Shown here one piece after another: positions 35,433 to 45,384 of a DNA stretch of 64,000 bases (the stretch's first letter is position 1; every line of letters begins with the position of its first letter). A program made the translations under genes and the position numbers. The notes under the pieces are model-generated. The model searched no databases and had not been told where the DNA came from. It was given only the letters and a program-made list of their open reading frames with translations. Source of the stretch: Xanthomonas fragariae (lineage in GTDB: Bacteria > Pseudomonadota > Gammaproteobacteria > Xanthomonadales > Xanthomonadaceae); assembly GCF_017603965.1 (NCBI RefSeq), contig NZ_CP071955.1, positions 2,728,001 through 2,792,000 of the forward strand, read 5' to 3'.

Positions 35433-38400
35433 ATGAGCAATCAATTTCGTCGCCACGCCCTCAAGCGCACCGCTCTGGCTGTTGTGCTGGGCGCCTGTCT
35501 CGCCAATGGCACGGTTTACGCACAAAGCACGACCGGCAGCATCTATGGTAGCGCTCCCTCGGAAGCCGGCAGCACCATCGTCGTGCAGAGCGACACCGGC
35601 TTCAGCCGTACGATCACCGTCGACACAGATGGCCGCTACAACCTCGGCTCATTACCGGTTGGTGCCTACACCGTCACCTTGCGTCGCGGCGATCAGGTCA
35701 TCGACACCCGCAAGAACGTACAGTTACGCGTTGGCTCGGGTACTGAAGTGTCATTTGCCGGTGCGAGCGCCGCAGGCAACGCGGATGCGACAACGTTGGG
35801 TGCGATCACGGTCACCGCAGCTAACGTACCGAAGATCGACGTCAGCTCCACCAGCTCGCGCTCGGTCATCACCTCCGAACAGCTGACAACACTACCGCTG
35901 GGACGCAGTGCGGAAGCGATCGCGTTGCTGGCTCCCGGTGCGGTATCCGGCTCCGGTGCGTTCAACAACGGCTCGCGTTCTGTCGTATCCTTCGGCGGCT
36001 CAGGCGTCACCGAAAACGCTTACTACATCAATGGCTTCAACGTCAGCAATCCGTTGAGCAACCTTGGCGGCGTCAGCCTGCCCTACGGCGCAATCGACCA
36101 GCAGGAAACCTACACCGGCGGCTACAGCGCAAAGTACGGCCGCTCCACCGGCGGAGTGATCAACCAGTTAGGCAAGCGCGGCACCAATGAGTGGCATTTT
36201 GGCGTACAGACCGTTTGGGAGCCAGATTCGTTGGCGAGTTCTCGCGGTGATGTCTGGTATCCAAATGCAGCGCTTCCAGCCGGTTATGAGTACAGCACGC
36301 CTAACCAACCTGGGACATTGTATCGCTCCGGCAAGGACAACAAGCAGACGCGCACCGTCTACAGCGCATATGCAGGCGGCCCGCTAATCGAAGACAGGCT
36401 CTTTATTTTTGTGGCCGGTGAGACGGAAAAAGTCGAAGGCATAGGGACGAGTGCCAGCAATGCGAGCATCCAGGCTCGTGATAATTACGAATACAGCACG
36501 CCAAAGTTCTACGGAAAACTGGACTGGAATATCAACGACAGCAATATCCTTGAATATACGCGCGTCCAAAACACTGATCGCCGCAGCGGCTACTACATAT
36601 CGTTCGATTACAATGGTTTGGTGAGTGGCAACCGTACTGGAACCTATCCGGATACATTCAAGATCAAAGACAGTTACGACATCTTCAAGTACACAAGTTA
36701 CTTGACGGACGATCTGACTTTGAACGCTACATGGGGACGTAGCACCCAACACAATCAGCAATTCAATCCATTCATTTCCGACCTACCCTTCCTTGACAGC
36801 GTAACCAGCCAGAACCCTGCACTCAACGGCGGCATGCCGATCCGTAACAATCAAACAACCAACAGAGCAAAAGCCGAAGACCCCATCAACAAGACGCGCA
36901 GCCTGCGTCTGGAGCTGAATTACCGATTGGGTGACCACGACATCACCGCCGGCGTGGACAACATATACTTCAACGCCTACGACGAAGGAGTACGTACCAC
37001 CGGTCCCGGCTACCAGTGGATCTATGGGCGCGCTGCCACGGAGCAGACTGCAGTACGTCCCGGGCTAGGGGTTGGCGCTCCGGGTCCAGGCTCGAATGGA
37101 TTTTATGCCCAGCAACGTATCTTCACCACTACCACAAGCATGGCCGTGGAGCAAAAAGCTTACTACCTCGAAGACCGGTGGCAGGTCAGCGACAACTGGC
37201 TAGTGACGCTAGGTATCCGCAACGACCAATTCACCAACTTCAATAGCGATCATGTCGCTTATGTGGATAGTGGCGACCAATGGGCTCCGCGTCTGGGAGC
37301 GAGTTGGGATGTCTTTGGTGATTCATCTTTGAAAGTGTTTGCAAATCTTGGCCGTTACTATCTCGCTCTGCCTAATAGCGTTGCGATTCGTGGAGCGTCG
37401 GCATCGACTTATACCGATCAATACTTCACTTACACAGGTATCGATGCTGACGGCGAGCCAACTGGCTTGACTCCGTTCGGGCCGGGACCGGTCTCGGCCA
37501 ATGGCGAATTTGGCCAAGCACCCAATCCAGGTGCATTTGCTCCGAGCGATTTGAAATCGCAATACCAAGACGAGTTGATTCTTGGGTTTGAGAAGACGAT
37601 TGGCGAACATTGGAATTCCGGCGCCAAGGCGACGTATCGAAAGTTGGAAGCGGCGATCGACGATGTCTGCGACATGCACAACGATGACTACAATGCACGC
37701 GGCGACCTGAAGCTTGTGGCGCAAGGAATCGACCCGAGGACCGTCGATATCCTGTATTGCGTGATTTTCAATCCGGGCAAGACCAACACCTATAACCTCG
37801 CCAATTTCGACGGATCAGGTTTCACCCAACTACAGATGTCCCAATCCGACTGGGGCTTCACCGACAAGGCCAAGCGTAGCTACATTGCTGTAGATCTGTT
37901 CTTGGAGCATCCGTTTGATGAGAAGTGGTATGGCCGTGTCGATTACACCTGGTCGCATAGCTATGGCAATACCGAAGGGCAAGTGAAGTCGGATAATAGT
38001 CAGGCCGACGTCTCCAAGACGCAGGACTGGGATGCGGCGGCTCTGATGTATTACGCGGGTGGTAGCTTGGCGAACGATCGTCGCCATCAACTGAAAGCGT
38101 TCGGTGCTTACCAGATCACGCCAGAGTGGATGGCATCAGCCACCCTGCGTGTCATGTCAGGCACCCCGGTCTCCTGCCTTGGCTACTTCAACGATCCGGA
38201 GAATCCGGATCCGATCAATTACGAATCGGCCTACCACTATTGCGCAGGTAAGCCATCAAGGCCTGGTGACGCTGGCCGGACCCCCTGGATCAAGAATGTG
38301 GACTTGGGTGTGACCTATCGTCCCTCGTTCGCCGCGCACAAGCTTGCGATCGGGCTTCAGGTGTTTAACGTATTGAATGATCGTACTGTCAATCGCGTTA

Positions 38401-38516
38401 ACAGCATTTATGAAACTGCTCCTGGCCTGGTGTCGAATACCTATGGAATCGGCTTGGAAAATTACAACTACAACACTCCACGCTATGTGCGTCTGTCTGC
38501 CTCCTACGATTTCTAA
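35433..38516 (+). CDS. Oar-like TonB-dependent outer-membrane receptor
   Basis: This 1027-residue outer-membrane protein has a signal peptide (LALAVVLG-type, ending near YAQS) and a carboxypeptidase-like Ig domain at about residues 33-105 (GSIYGSAPSEAGSTIVVQS, YNLGSLPVGAYTVTLRRG). A plug domain follows near 125-250 (RSAEAIALLAPGAVSG, YYINGFNVSNPLSN, YGRSTGGVIN), then a long beta-barrel ending in an aromatic C-terminal strand, LSASYDF. This order is that of Oar/adhesin-like TonB receptors, which take up large or unknown substrates. A strong terminator follows at 38571. Confidence 0.92.
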   Translation: MSNQFRRHALKRTALAVVLGACLANGTVYAQSTTGSIYGSAPSEAGSTIVVQSDTGFSRTITVDTDGRYNLGSLPVGAYTVTLRRGDQVIDTRKNVQLRVGSGTEVSFAGASAAGNADATTLGAITVTAANVPKIDVSSTSSRSVITSEQLTTLPLGRSAEAIALLAPGAVSGSGAFNNGSRSVVSFGGSGVTENAYYINGFNVSNPLSNLGGVSLPYGAIDQQETYTGGYSAKYGRSTGGVINQLGKRGTNEWHFGVQTVWEPDSLASSRGDVWYPNAALPAGYEYSTPNQPGTLYRSGKDNKQTRTVYSAYAGGPLIEDRLFIFVAGETEKVEGIGTSASNASIQARDNYEYSTPKFYGKLDWNINDSNILEYTRVQNTDRRSGYYISFDYNGLVSGNRTGTYPDTFKIKDSYDIFKYTSYLTDDLTLNATWGRSTQHNQQFNPFISDLPFLDSVTSQNPALNGGMPIRNNQTTNRAKAEDPINKTRSLRLELNYRLGDHDITAGVDNIYFNAYDEGVRTTGPGYQWIYGRAATEQTAVRPGLGVGAPGPGSNGFYAQQRIFTTTTSMAVEQKAYYLEDRWQVSDNWLVTLGIRNDQFTNFNSDHVAYVDSGDQWAPRLGASWDVFGDSSLKVFANLGRYYLALPNSVAIRGASASTYTDQYFTYTGIDADGEPTGLTPFGPGPVSANGEFGQAPNPGAFAPSDLKSQYQDELILGFEKTIGEHWNSGAKATYRKLEAAIDDVCDMHNDDYNARGDLKLVAQGIDPRTVDILYCVIFNPGKTNTYNLANFDGSGFTQLQMSQSDWGFTDKAKRSYIAVDLFLEHPFDEKWYGRVDYTWSHSYGNTEGQVKSDNSQADVSKTQDWDAAALMYYAGGSLANDRRHQLKAFGAYQITPEWMASATLRVMSGTPVSCLGYFNDPENPDPINYESAYHYCAGKPSRPGDAGRTPWIKNVDLGVTYRPSFAAHKLAIGLQVFNVLNDRTVNRVNSIYETAPGLVSNTYGIGLENYNYNTPRYVRLSASYDF

Positions 38517-38570
38517 TCGTTGCAGGCGGTAGCATCCATGTGATACTTGCGCTGGCTATGCCTTTACATC

Positions 38571-38597
38571 AAGGCCTCTGTTTCCGAGGCCTTTTTT
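38571..38597 (+). terminator. Rho-independent terminator after the Oar-like gene
   Basis: AAGGCCTC and GAGGCCTT (38571-38578, 38586-38593) form an 8-bp stem with a 7-base loop, followed by a T-run. It lies 55 bases after the receptor stop codon. Confidence 0.9.
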
Positions 38598-38599
38598 CG

Positions 38600-39181
38600 A
38601 ACTTTCCACGCCAGACAAGGCCCGCAACACGCCGGCCAATTGTTCCAGACGCGCTTGGTAGGCCGGCAATACCGCAGCATCGCGTGCGGAAAATTTGGCG
38701 ATTTCCTATTCCGTGCGCCCTGCGCCGGCCAGCAAATGTTCACCATTGGGCAACGACAGAAAGTTATTGATGCGGCGCGGCACCAAGAGCGGCTAACAAA
38801 ACGTAGCGAGAAGTCGTCAGGTGGGTGCTCACGGCGCGCAGGAACCGGAGTGTACGCGTGGTACATGCCGATTCCGAGCACCGGCCGCGCCCGCCTGGCG
38901 GTGAGCGCAGTCGTTTTGTTAGCCGCTCTAAACGCAAGGCGTAGCGTTCCAGCGCCAGATCGGCGATGACCTTGGGCTGCAGCAACGACACCGTGTACGC
39001 CACTACCGAATTGCGCAATCCCAGGTAGAACTCTTCGGTCGCCGCCGCACCGCCGACCACCTCACGCGCTTCCAGATACCAGCATCCGTTTGCCGGCCTT
39101 GGCCAAATACGCAGCGCAGACCAAGCCATTGTGGCCGGCGCCGATGATCAGTGCATCCAACGGTCTGTTGGCGATGGGCAT
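38600..39181 (-). pseudogene. Phytoene-dehydrogenase-like FAD oxidoreductase, interrupted by repeat E
   Basis: The minus strand starts MPIANRPLDALIIGAGHNGL and continues VCAAYLAKAGKR, the FAD-binding start of a phytoene-desaturase-like oxidoreductase. A frameshift leads to EVVGGAAATEEFYLGLRNS to about 38935, where repeat copy E (38786-38930) interrupts it. Beyond the repeat the same protein goes on as NNFLSLPNGEHLLAG, a stop, and FSARDAAVLPAYQARLEQLA. The rest, more than half of the usual 530 residues, is missing. Confidence 0.78.
38786..38930 (+). repeat. MITE-like repeat, copy E
   Basis: A well-preserved 145-bp copy from AAGAGCGGCTAACAAAACG to TTTTGTTAGCCGCTCTA. The flanking sequences on both sides belong to one oxidoreductase reading frame, so this copy was inserted into a gene. 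Confidence 0.9.
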
Positions 39182-39509
39182 GCGCTTGTATATAGCACCG
39201 CTTGCACAAGCCAGCGATTTGGGCGGTAGCGACCTTGCGACATCTGTCCACTCGCCCACATCTACAAAGGCAATGTTGGCCTGGAACTCTGCTCAGAGCC
39301 GCACTGCCCAAGCCGCAGAGGCCTAGCACGACCTGCGCCGCGCACATCGCGCTGCGCACCACCAAACGCACACCAGACCAACCTTACGCCAGCCCATCTA
39401 CACACTCCGCACCCATGACCTTCGACACCATGCCATCCAGCTGGCGTGGCGTAGAGTGCCTGCCACAGGCCTGGCAACGGGCTTACCATTGATGCTTTTG
39501 GAGTCCTTT

Positions 39510-41633
39510 GTGATTCGTACACCTCGTTTATTGACGTTGACCCTGTCCGTGGCCGCCGCGCTGAGCGGTTGCAAGAAGTCCGAAGACAGCGCGACGGCCG
39601 CTCCCGCAGCCGACACGGCGGCGACCACCCCCGCTGCACCCAAAACGCTGACCCTGGACCAGAGCAAGCTGCCGGCGGTGAACCAGTTCACCGCGGCCGA
39701 TCTGGATGCCAATGGCAACGCCTGTAACGACCTCAACGCCTACGCCAACGCCAAGTTCCTGGCCGCCAACCCGGTGCCGAGCGATCGCACCAGCTGGGGC
39801 GCGTTCGAGATGCTCGAGGAGCGCTCCAACGCGGTCCAGCAGCAGCTGGTCGAACAGGCCGCAGCCGACACCAGCGCCACCGGCGTGGAAAAGATCGTCG
39901 GCGACCTGTGGTCCACCGGCATGGACGAAGCCAAGATCAATGCTCAGGGCATCGAGCCGCTGAAGCCGGAACTGGCCGCGATCGACGCCATCAGCGACCA
40001 AGCCAAGCTGGTCGACTATCTGCGCAGCAGCGCGGCCAAGGGCAACAACGTGCTTTTCAGCTTCGACGCCGGGGCGGACTTCAAGAAGTCCACCCAAGAG
40101 ATCGCCTACGCCATGCAAAGCGGGCTGGGTCTGCCGGATCCGGAGTACTACACCAGCCCAGCCAACAAAGCCAAGCTCGAGGCCTATCAGGCGCACGTGG
40201 CCAAGGTGCTGGAGCTGTCTGGCATGGCTGCGGCCGCCGCCGCCGCGCAGGCCAAGCAGGTGGTCGCGTTCGAAACTCGTCTGGCCAAGGTTTCCAAGAC
40301 CAGTACCCAGCTGTCGCGCGATGCTTCGCTAGCTTACAACCCGATCTCGCCGGCCGATGCCGACAAGCTGACCCCGAACTGGTCGTGGACCGAGTTCTTC
40401 AAGTCGCAGGGCGTGACCACGCCGCAGATGTTCTCGCTGGCAATACCCGCCTTCCATCAGGAAGTCGGCAAGATGATCGCCGACACCGATCCGGCGATCT
40501 GGCGTGCCTACCTGCGCTTCCACACCGTCGATGGCGCCTCGCCATTCCTGAGCCAGCCGTTCGTAGATGAGAGCTTCGCTTTCTACAACAAGACCATGCG
40601 CGGCCAGAAGGAAATCAAACCGCGCTGGAAGCGCGTGCTGGCGACCATCAACGGCCAGGCCGGCGAGGCGCTGGGCCAGCTGTACGTCAAGGTCGCCTTC
40701 CCGGCCGATTCCAAGGCCAAGATGGAAACGCTGGTGACCAATCTGCGCACCGCGCTGAAGGCCCGCATCGAAAAGCTGGACTGGATGAGCCCGGAAACCA
40801 AGACCCAGGCGATCGCCAAGTGGGAAAGCTTTGCGCCCAAGATCGGTTACCCGCAGAAGTGGCGTGAGTGGAACGGCTTGAACACCGGCCGCGACAGCTA
40901 CCTGGGCAACGTGCAGGCCGCGGCCGAATACAACTACAAGTGGAATATGTCCAAGATCGGCAAGCCGGTGGACAAGACCGAATGGGGCATGAGCCCGCAG
41001 ACGGTCAACGCCTACTACAACCCGCTGCAGAACGAAATCGTGTTCCCGGCCGCGATCCTGCAGCCGCCGTTCTTCGACCCGAATGCGCCGGAGGAAATGA
41101 ACTACGGCGGCATCGGTGCAGTGATCGGGCATGAGATGACGCACGGCTACGACGACCAGGGCAGCCGCTTCGGTGCCGATGGCAACTTCATCGCCGATCC
41201 GGGTTGGTGGACGCAGAAGGATCGGGACGCGTTCAAGGCACGCACCGGCAAGCTGGTTGCGCAGTTCGACAGCTATCGCACCACCGCCGGCGACAAGGTC
41301 AAGGGCGAGCTGACCCTGAACGAGAACATCGCCGACCTGGGAGGCCTCAACACCGCCTATGACGCGATGAAGACCGCCACCGCCGGCAAGGACGACCCGA
41401 AGACCGACGGCATCAACCGCGATCAGGGCTTCTTCCTCAACTGGGCCACGTTATGGCGCCGCAACGTCACGCCGGAAAATGCGTTGTTGCTTCTAAAGAC
41501 CGACCCGCACGCACCGTCGAACTTCCGCGCCATCGGTGCACCGTCGAACATGCCAGCATTCGCCGCCGCGTTCTCGTGCAAGGCAGGCGATGCGATGGTG
41601 CGTCCCGAGAAAAACCGCGTTGTGATCTGGTAA
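39510..41633 (+). CDS. M13 family zinc metallopeptidase, lipoprotein
   Basis: This 707-residue peptidase of the neprilysin/PepO family cleaves peptides at the cell envelope. The zinc motif HEMTH is at about residues 541-545 and the third ligand lies in LNENIADLGG, so it should be active. It begins with a lipoprotein signal (VIRTPRLLTLTLSVAAALSGCKK, lipobox ALSGC). I prefer the GTG at 39510, which has GGAG at good spacing, over the in-frame ATG at 39492, which has none. It is followed by repeat copy F and a paralogue. Confidence 0.92.
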   Translation: MIRTPRLLTLTLSVAAALSGCKKSEDSATAAPAADTAATTPAAPKTLTLDQSKLPAVNQFTAADLDANGNACNDLNAYANAKFLAANPVPSDRTSWGAFEMLEERSNAVQQQLVEQAAADTSATGVEKIVGDLWSTGMDEAKINAQGIEPLKPELAAIDAISDQAKLVDYLRSSAAKGNNVLFSFDAGADFKKSTQEIAYAMQSGLGLPDPEYYTSPANKAKLEAYQAHVAKVLELSGMAAAAAAAQAKQVVAFETRLAKVSKTSTQLSRDASLAYNPISPADADKLTPNWSWTEFFKSQGVTTPQMFSLAIPAFHQEVGKMIADTDPAIWRAYLRFHTVDGASPFLSQPFVDESFAFYNKTMRGQKEIKPRWKRVLATINGQAGEALGQLYVKVAFPADSKAKMETLVTNLRTALKARIEKLDWMSPETKTQAIAKWESFAPKIGYPQKWREWNGLNTGRDSYLGNVQAAAEYNYKWNMSKIGKPVDKTEWGMSPQTVNAYYNPLQNEIVFPAAILQPPFFDPNAPEEMNYGGIGAVIGHEMTHGYDDQGSRFGADGNFIADPGWWTQKDRDAFKARTGKLVAQFDSYRTTAGDKVKGELTLNENIADLGGLNTAYDAMKTATAGKDDPKTDGINRDQGFFLNWATLWRRNVTPENALLLLKTDPHAPSNFRAIGAPSNMPAFAAAFSCKAGDAMVRPEKNRVVIW

Positions 41634-41645
41634 GTGCTGATCGGT

Positions 41646-41790
41646 TAAGAGTAGCTAACAAAACGTAGCGAGCAGTCGCCAGGTGAGTGCGGACGGCGCG
41701 GAGAAACCGCAGTGTACGCGTGGTACATGCCGGTTCCGAGCACCGGCTGAGCCCATCTGTCGGTGAGCGCAGCAGTTTCGTTAGCCGCTC
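41646..41790 (+). repeat. MITE-like repeat, copy F
   Basis: About 145 bp from TAAGAGTAGCTAACAAAACG to GCAGTTTCGTTAGCCGCTC. It begins 13 bases after the stop codon of the first M13 peptidase and separates the two paralogues. Confidence 0.9.
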
Positions 41791-41961
41791 CAAATTCGTT
41801 GCAAGCGCTTTCAGCACCCTGAACAACACGCAGGCCCGCGCACGCGGGCCTGTCGCGTTCATGCAGACGGCCCGCACCGAAGACGAACGGCAGCGCGCGC
41901 CTGCACGACGCGTAGCCTTGCTAAACTCCGCCGACTTCAATCTGGCCGCTCTTCATTCTCG

Positions 41962-43974
41962 ATGCCCACCATTCGTCCGCTTGCCCTCGCTCTTGGCTTC
42001 AGCCTGATTACGCTGCTTTCCGCCCCCGACGCCGACGCGGCACGCAAGAAAAAGGTCGCTCCCAAGGCCCCAGCCGTGTCGGCGGCCTGCACCGATTTTT
42101 ACGAGGACGCCAACGCTGGCTGGCTCAAGAGCAACCCGGTGCCGCAGGCCGGCGCCGTCACCGCGTTAGGCCAGCTGTCCGAGCGCGCCCTGCAGCAGCA
42201 GCGCGAATTGCTGGACGCGTGGACGAAGGCACCGCAGGGCAATGTGCAGAAACTGCTCGGCGATTTCTGGGCTAGCGGCCTGGATGAAGCGTCTGTCGAA
42301 AAAGACGGCTCCAATCCCATTGCGCCCTTGCTCTCGCGCATCGACGCGATCAAGAAGGCCAAGGATGTGCCCGCTTCCATCGCCGCATTGCATCAGGTCG
42401 GTATCCCGGTCGGCTTCAACTTCGGCCCGGACGTGGACCTGAAGGCACTGGATCGCCATATCGGTTACTTCATGCAGGGCGGCATAGGTCTGCCCGATCC
42501 AGCCTTTTATACCCGCACCGATGCCGACACCCAGGCGCTGATGGGCCGCTACCGCAGTTACGTCAAGCAGATGCTGGCGTTGACCGGCACGCCGGCCGAC
42601 AAGCTCGAAGCCGATGCCGCATCCGTGCTGCAGATCGAAACCGCACTGGCACGCAGCGCGCAGTCGGTGCAGGACATCAACAACCCGTTCAATAACTACG
42701 CGCCGATCGCCACCAAGGAGCTGACCAAGCAATACAAGAACCTGCGCTTGGCCGACTTCCTGGAAGCGCAGGGCGTCAAGGACGACCTGGTGTCGATGAC
42801 CGACCCGGCCATGTTCAAGCAGCTCGACAGCATGATCGTCAGCATCAAGCCGGACCAGTGGAAGGCCTACCTGCGCTGGCGCGTGGGCGATGCGATGGCG
42901 CCGTACCTTTCCAGGAGCTTCCACGATGCCGAGTACCAGTTCCGCGGCCGTCTGCTGCGTGGCGATACACTGCCGCCGCAGCGTTGGCAGCAGGTGCTGG
43001 AGGCGATCAACGTCGCCGCCGGACCGATGCTCGGTCGCGAATATGTGGCGCGTTACCTGAGCAGCGACACTCGCCGCCAGGCCGAAGCCATCGCCGAGCA
43101 GGTGCGCGACGCGCAACTTGCCGCGCTGGAGCGCACTGGCTGGAGCAACGGCGAAGTGATTGCCGAAGCCAAGGCCAAGCTGGCTGCGATGAAGATCGAA
43201 GTCGGCGCGCCACGTCGCGATCTGGATTACACCGTGCAGCCGATGGGCCGTGGCAGCTTCGGCGGCAACATGCTGATCGCCTCGACCTGGCGTCACCACG
43301 AGGAAATGAAGCGCATCGGCAGGGGCAACGCCGACCGTCGTTGGGACGTACTGCCGCAGCAGCCGGCGCTGGTCTACGACATCGCGCAGAACCGCCTGAT
43401 CGTCACCGCCGCCGTTTTGCAGGCTCCGGTTCTGACCACCGGCAGCACACCGGCCGCGCAGTACGGCGCTTACGGTGCACTGGTCGCACACGAGATCACC
43501 CGTGCGATCGATGCCAAGGGTTCTCTGGTCGATGCCAAGGGCGAGCTGCGCAGCTGGTGGACGCCGGCCGAGAAGACTAGCTGGACACTGCTGACCGGCA
43601 AGGTGGCCGACCAGTTCGCCGCCTACCCGTACCCCGGCGTGCCCAACGTCAAGGTCAACGGCGCGCAGACCGCCGAAGAAAACCTGGCCGACCTGGCCGG
43701 TATCGAACTGGCCTGGCAAGCCTTCATCAAGGCCCAGCCGGCGGCCACTGAAGCGGACAAGCAGGCGTTCTTCACTGCCTGGGCCGGCCTGTGGGCACAG
43801 CAGTTGTCGCCGAACGAAGCGGTACAACGCGCAAGCGCCGACATCCGCGCACCGGGCCATTGGCGCACCAACGGCCCGCTGTCCAACCTACCGGAATTCG
43901 GGGCTGCTTTCAGCTGCAAGCCGGGGGAGCCAATGCAGCGCGTGGATGCCGAGAAACTGCAGATCTGGCGCTGA
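41962..43974 (+). CDS. M13 family peptidase paralogue with broken zinc motif
   Basis: This 670-residue exported protein has a Sec signal peptide (LALALGFSLITLLSAPDADA) and the full M13 fold, and is an evident paralogue of the preceding gene. The third zinc-ligand region ENLADLAG is kept, but the HExxH motif reads HEITR (residues 510-514): the second zinc-binding His is Arg (codon CGT at 43501). Tyr- and Asp-containing parts after it are also divergent (AIDAKGS for GYDDQGS). It is probably a non-catalytic homologue, unless Arg is a sequencing error. Confidence 0.88.
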   Translation: MPTIRPLALALGFSLITLLSAPDADAARKKKVAPKAPAVSAACTDFYEDANAGWLKSNPVPQAGAVTALGQLSERALQQQRELLDAWTKAPQGNVQKLLGDFWASGLDEASVEKDGSNPIAPLLSRIDAIKKAKDVPASIAALHQVGIPVGFNFGPDVDLKALDRHIGYFMQGGIGLPDPAFYTRTDADTQALMGRYRSYVKQMLALTGTPADKLEADAASVLQIETALARSAQSVQDINNPFNNYAPIATKELTKQYKNLRLADFLEAQGVKDDLVSMTDPAMFKQLDSMIVSIKPDQWKAYLRWRVGDAMAPYLSRSFHDAEYQFRGRLLRGDTLPPQRWQQVLEAINVAAGPMLGREYVARYLSSDTRRQAEAIAEQVRDAQLAALERTGWSNGEVIAEAKAKLAAMKIEVGAPRRDLDYTVQPMGRGSFGGNMLIASTWRHHEEMKRIGRGNADRRWDVLPQQPALVYDIAQNRLIVTAAVLQAPVLTTGSTPAAQYGAYGALVAHEITRAIDAKGSLVDAKGELRSWWTPAEKTSWTLLTGKVADQFAAYPYPGVPNVKVNGAQTAEENLADLAGIELAWQAFIKAQPAATEADKQAFFTAWAGLWAQQLSPNEAVQRASADIRAPGHWRTNGPLSNLPEFGAAFSCKPGEPMQRVDAEKLQIWR

Positions 43975-44022
43975 GTTCAGCGCCAAGCAGTCATTTGAAA
44001 TAATTGCAGGATGGGCGGATTG

Positions 44023-44253
44023 ATGAAGAACCTCACTCTGGCGGCAACACTCGTCGCGACCATGGCAAGCTGCTCCAAGCTCGGCGATCCAAACGATCAC
44101 CCCACCTACGGTAAAACAGGGCTACCGAAGAATTGCCGGGCCATCATCCAGGCCAACATCGACGGATACAGGACGCAGCAATATTCGGCCGATGAAGTCA
44201 TGTCCTCTATAGAAAGGAACTGCGGCGCCAACGGCTACAGCTGGGGCGAGTAA
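44023..44253 (+). CDS. Small lipoprotein, unknown function
   Basis: This 76-residue protein (MKNLTLAATLVATMASCSKLGD) has a lipoprotein signal with Cys in TMASC. The mature part has two further Cys residues (KNCRAII, RNCGANGYSWGE) that could pair. An in-frame ATG four codons upstream is possible. It lies 48 bases after the M13 paralogue and ends before a terminator, so it may be transcribed with that gene. Confidence 0.7.
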   Translation: MKNLTLAATLVATMASCSKLGDPNDHPTYGKTGLPKNCRAIIQANIDGYRTQQYSADEVMSSIERNCGANGYSWGE

Positions 44254-44311
44254 CTGAACAAATCCTGGATCGCTCATAATTTTCTTCGTCTATAACGCAA
44301 TCACTGGAAAT

Positions 44312-44342
44312 AAAAAAGAGCGCGGAATACGCGTTCTTTTTT
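44312..44342 (+). terminator. Bidirectional-type terminator after small lipoprotein gene
   Basis: An A-run, the stem AAAAGAGCGCG / CGCGTTCTTTT with a GAATA-type loop, and a T-run. The A- and T-runs on both sides would allow it to work in either direction. Confidence 0.85.
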
Positions 44343-44427
44343 GTCTGTCTCTCGCGTTTTTCTATCCCACGCAAACCCGCCCCTGCTCTTCGTAGAACGG
44401 CCCCGGCGGCAATGAGGCGTTACCGAG

Positions 44428-44583
44428 TAAGAGCGGATAACAAAACGACTGCGCCGCCAGGCGGGCGCGACCGGTGCTCGGAATCGGCATGTACCACGCG
44501 TACATTCCGGTTCCTCCGCGCAGTCCGCATCCACCTGACGACTGCTCGCTACGTTTTGTTAGCCCATCTGTTAGCCCCTCTAA
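44428..44583 (-). repeat. MITE-like repeat, copy G
   Basis: Inverted copy, about 156 bp, from TAAGAGCGGATAACAAAACG. The right end has a short duplication (GTTAGCCCATCT, then GTTAGCCCCTCTAA). It sits between convergent genes. Confidence 0.9.
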
Positions 44584-44645
44584 GCCTCATCGCGGCCAAG
44601 GCCGCTGCTGCGGATCACGCAAACTTGCCGCTGTCTTGATCTAGC

Positions 44646-45344
44646 TCAACGCACCACCCGCAGCGGCGGCTTACGACCTTTGCCGCCACCCTTTTTGCCG
44701 CTGCTGCCACCGAACGGTGACTGGCCGCGCCAGTAGCGGATCATCAACCAGCCAAACAGCATGCCGCCCAGATGCGCGAAGTGGGCAACGCCCGGCTGCC
44801 AGCCGGTCGCGCCCAGGAATAATTCGATCGCACCGAACACGATCACGAAAGTGCGCGCCTTCATCGGGATCGGCGGAAACAGCAGCATGACCCGCTGGTT
44901 GGGAAACAACATGCCGTATGCCAACAACAGGCCGAATACGCCGCCCGACGCACCCACGACCGGCGCACCACTCTGGGTGAACCAGGCCATCAACAGCTGG
45001 CACACGCCGGCACCGGCGACGCAGACTAGGTAGTAGGTCAGAAAACGCTTCTGGCCCCAGGTCTGTTCCAGCGCTGCGCCGAACATGAAAAGCGCCAGCA
45101 TGTTGAAGAACAGATGGTTGAAACTGCCATGCAGAAATGCATAGGTCAGCAGTTGCCACGGCATGAAGCTGGCGCCGGGCGAGAACGCATCGAAGCCACT
45201 GGAGATCGGCCACAACATCAGCGATGACAGCGCGGCGTCTGACGGCAGCAGCGCCGCGCCCAGATCGCCCAATGCCCATTGCAACAGGAACACGCCGATA
45301 TTGGCGATCAACAACGCTTTGGTGACGGGCGGCAGTTGGGGCAT
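44646..45344 (-). CDS. Rhomboid family intramembrane serine protease
   Basis: This 232-residue inner-membrane protein has six hydrophobic segments and the rhomboid signature: HGSFNHLFFNM in helix 2, the catalytic Ser in GASGGVFGLL and the catalytic His in AHFAHLGGMLFGW. It should cleave membrane proteins within the bilayer. The C-terminus is a basic Gly/Lys-rich tail (GGSSGKKGGGKGRK), probably cytoplasmic. The start MPQLPPVTKALLIAN at 45344 matches the family better than any upstream Met. Confidence 0.92.
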   Translation of the reverse strand: MPQLPPVTKALLIANIGVFLLQWALGDLGAALLPSDAALSSLMLWPISSGFDAFSPGASFMPWQLLTYAFLHGSFNHLFFNMLALFMFGAALEQTWGQKRFLTYYLVCVAGAGVCQLLMAWFTQSGAPVVGASGGVFGLLLAYGMLFPNQRVMLLFPPIPMKARTFVIVFGAIELFLGATGWQPGVAHFAHLGGMLFGWLMIRYWRGQSPFGGSSGKKGGGKGRKPPLRVVR

Positions 45345-45384
45345 GACAGCATCCTTCGTAATCCCAAGCATCATAACGGCAGGC

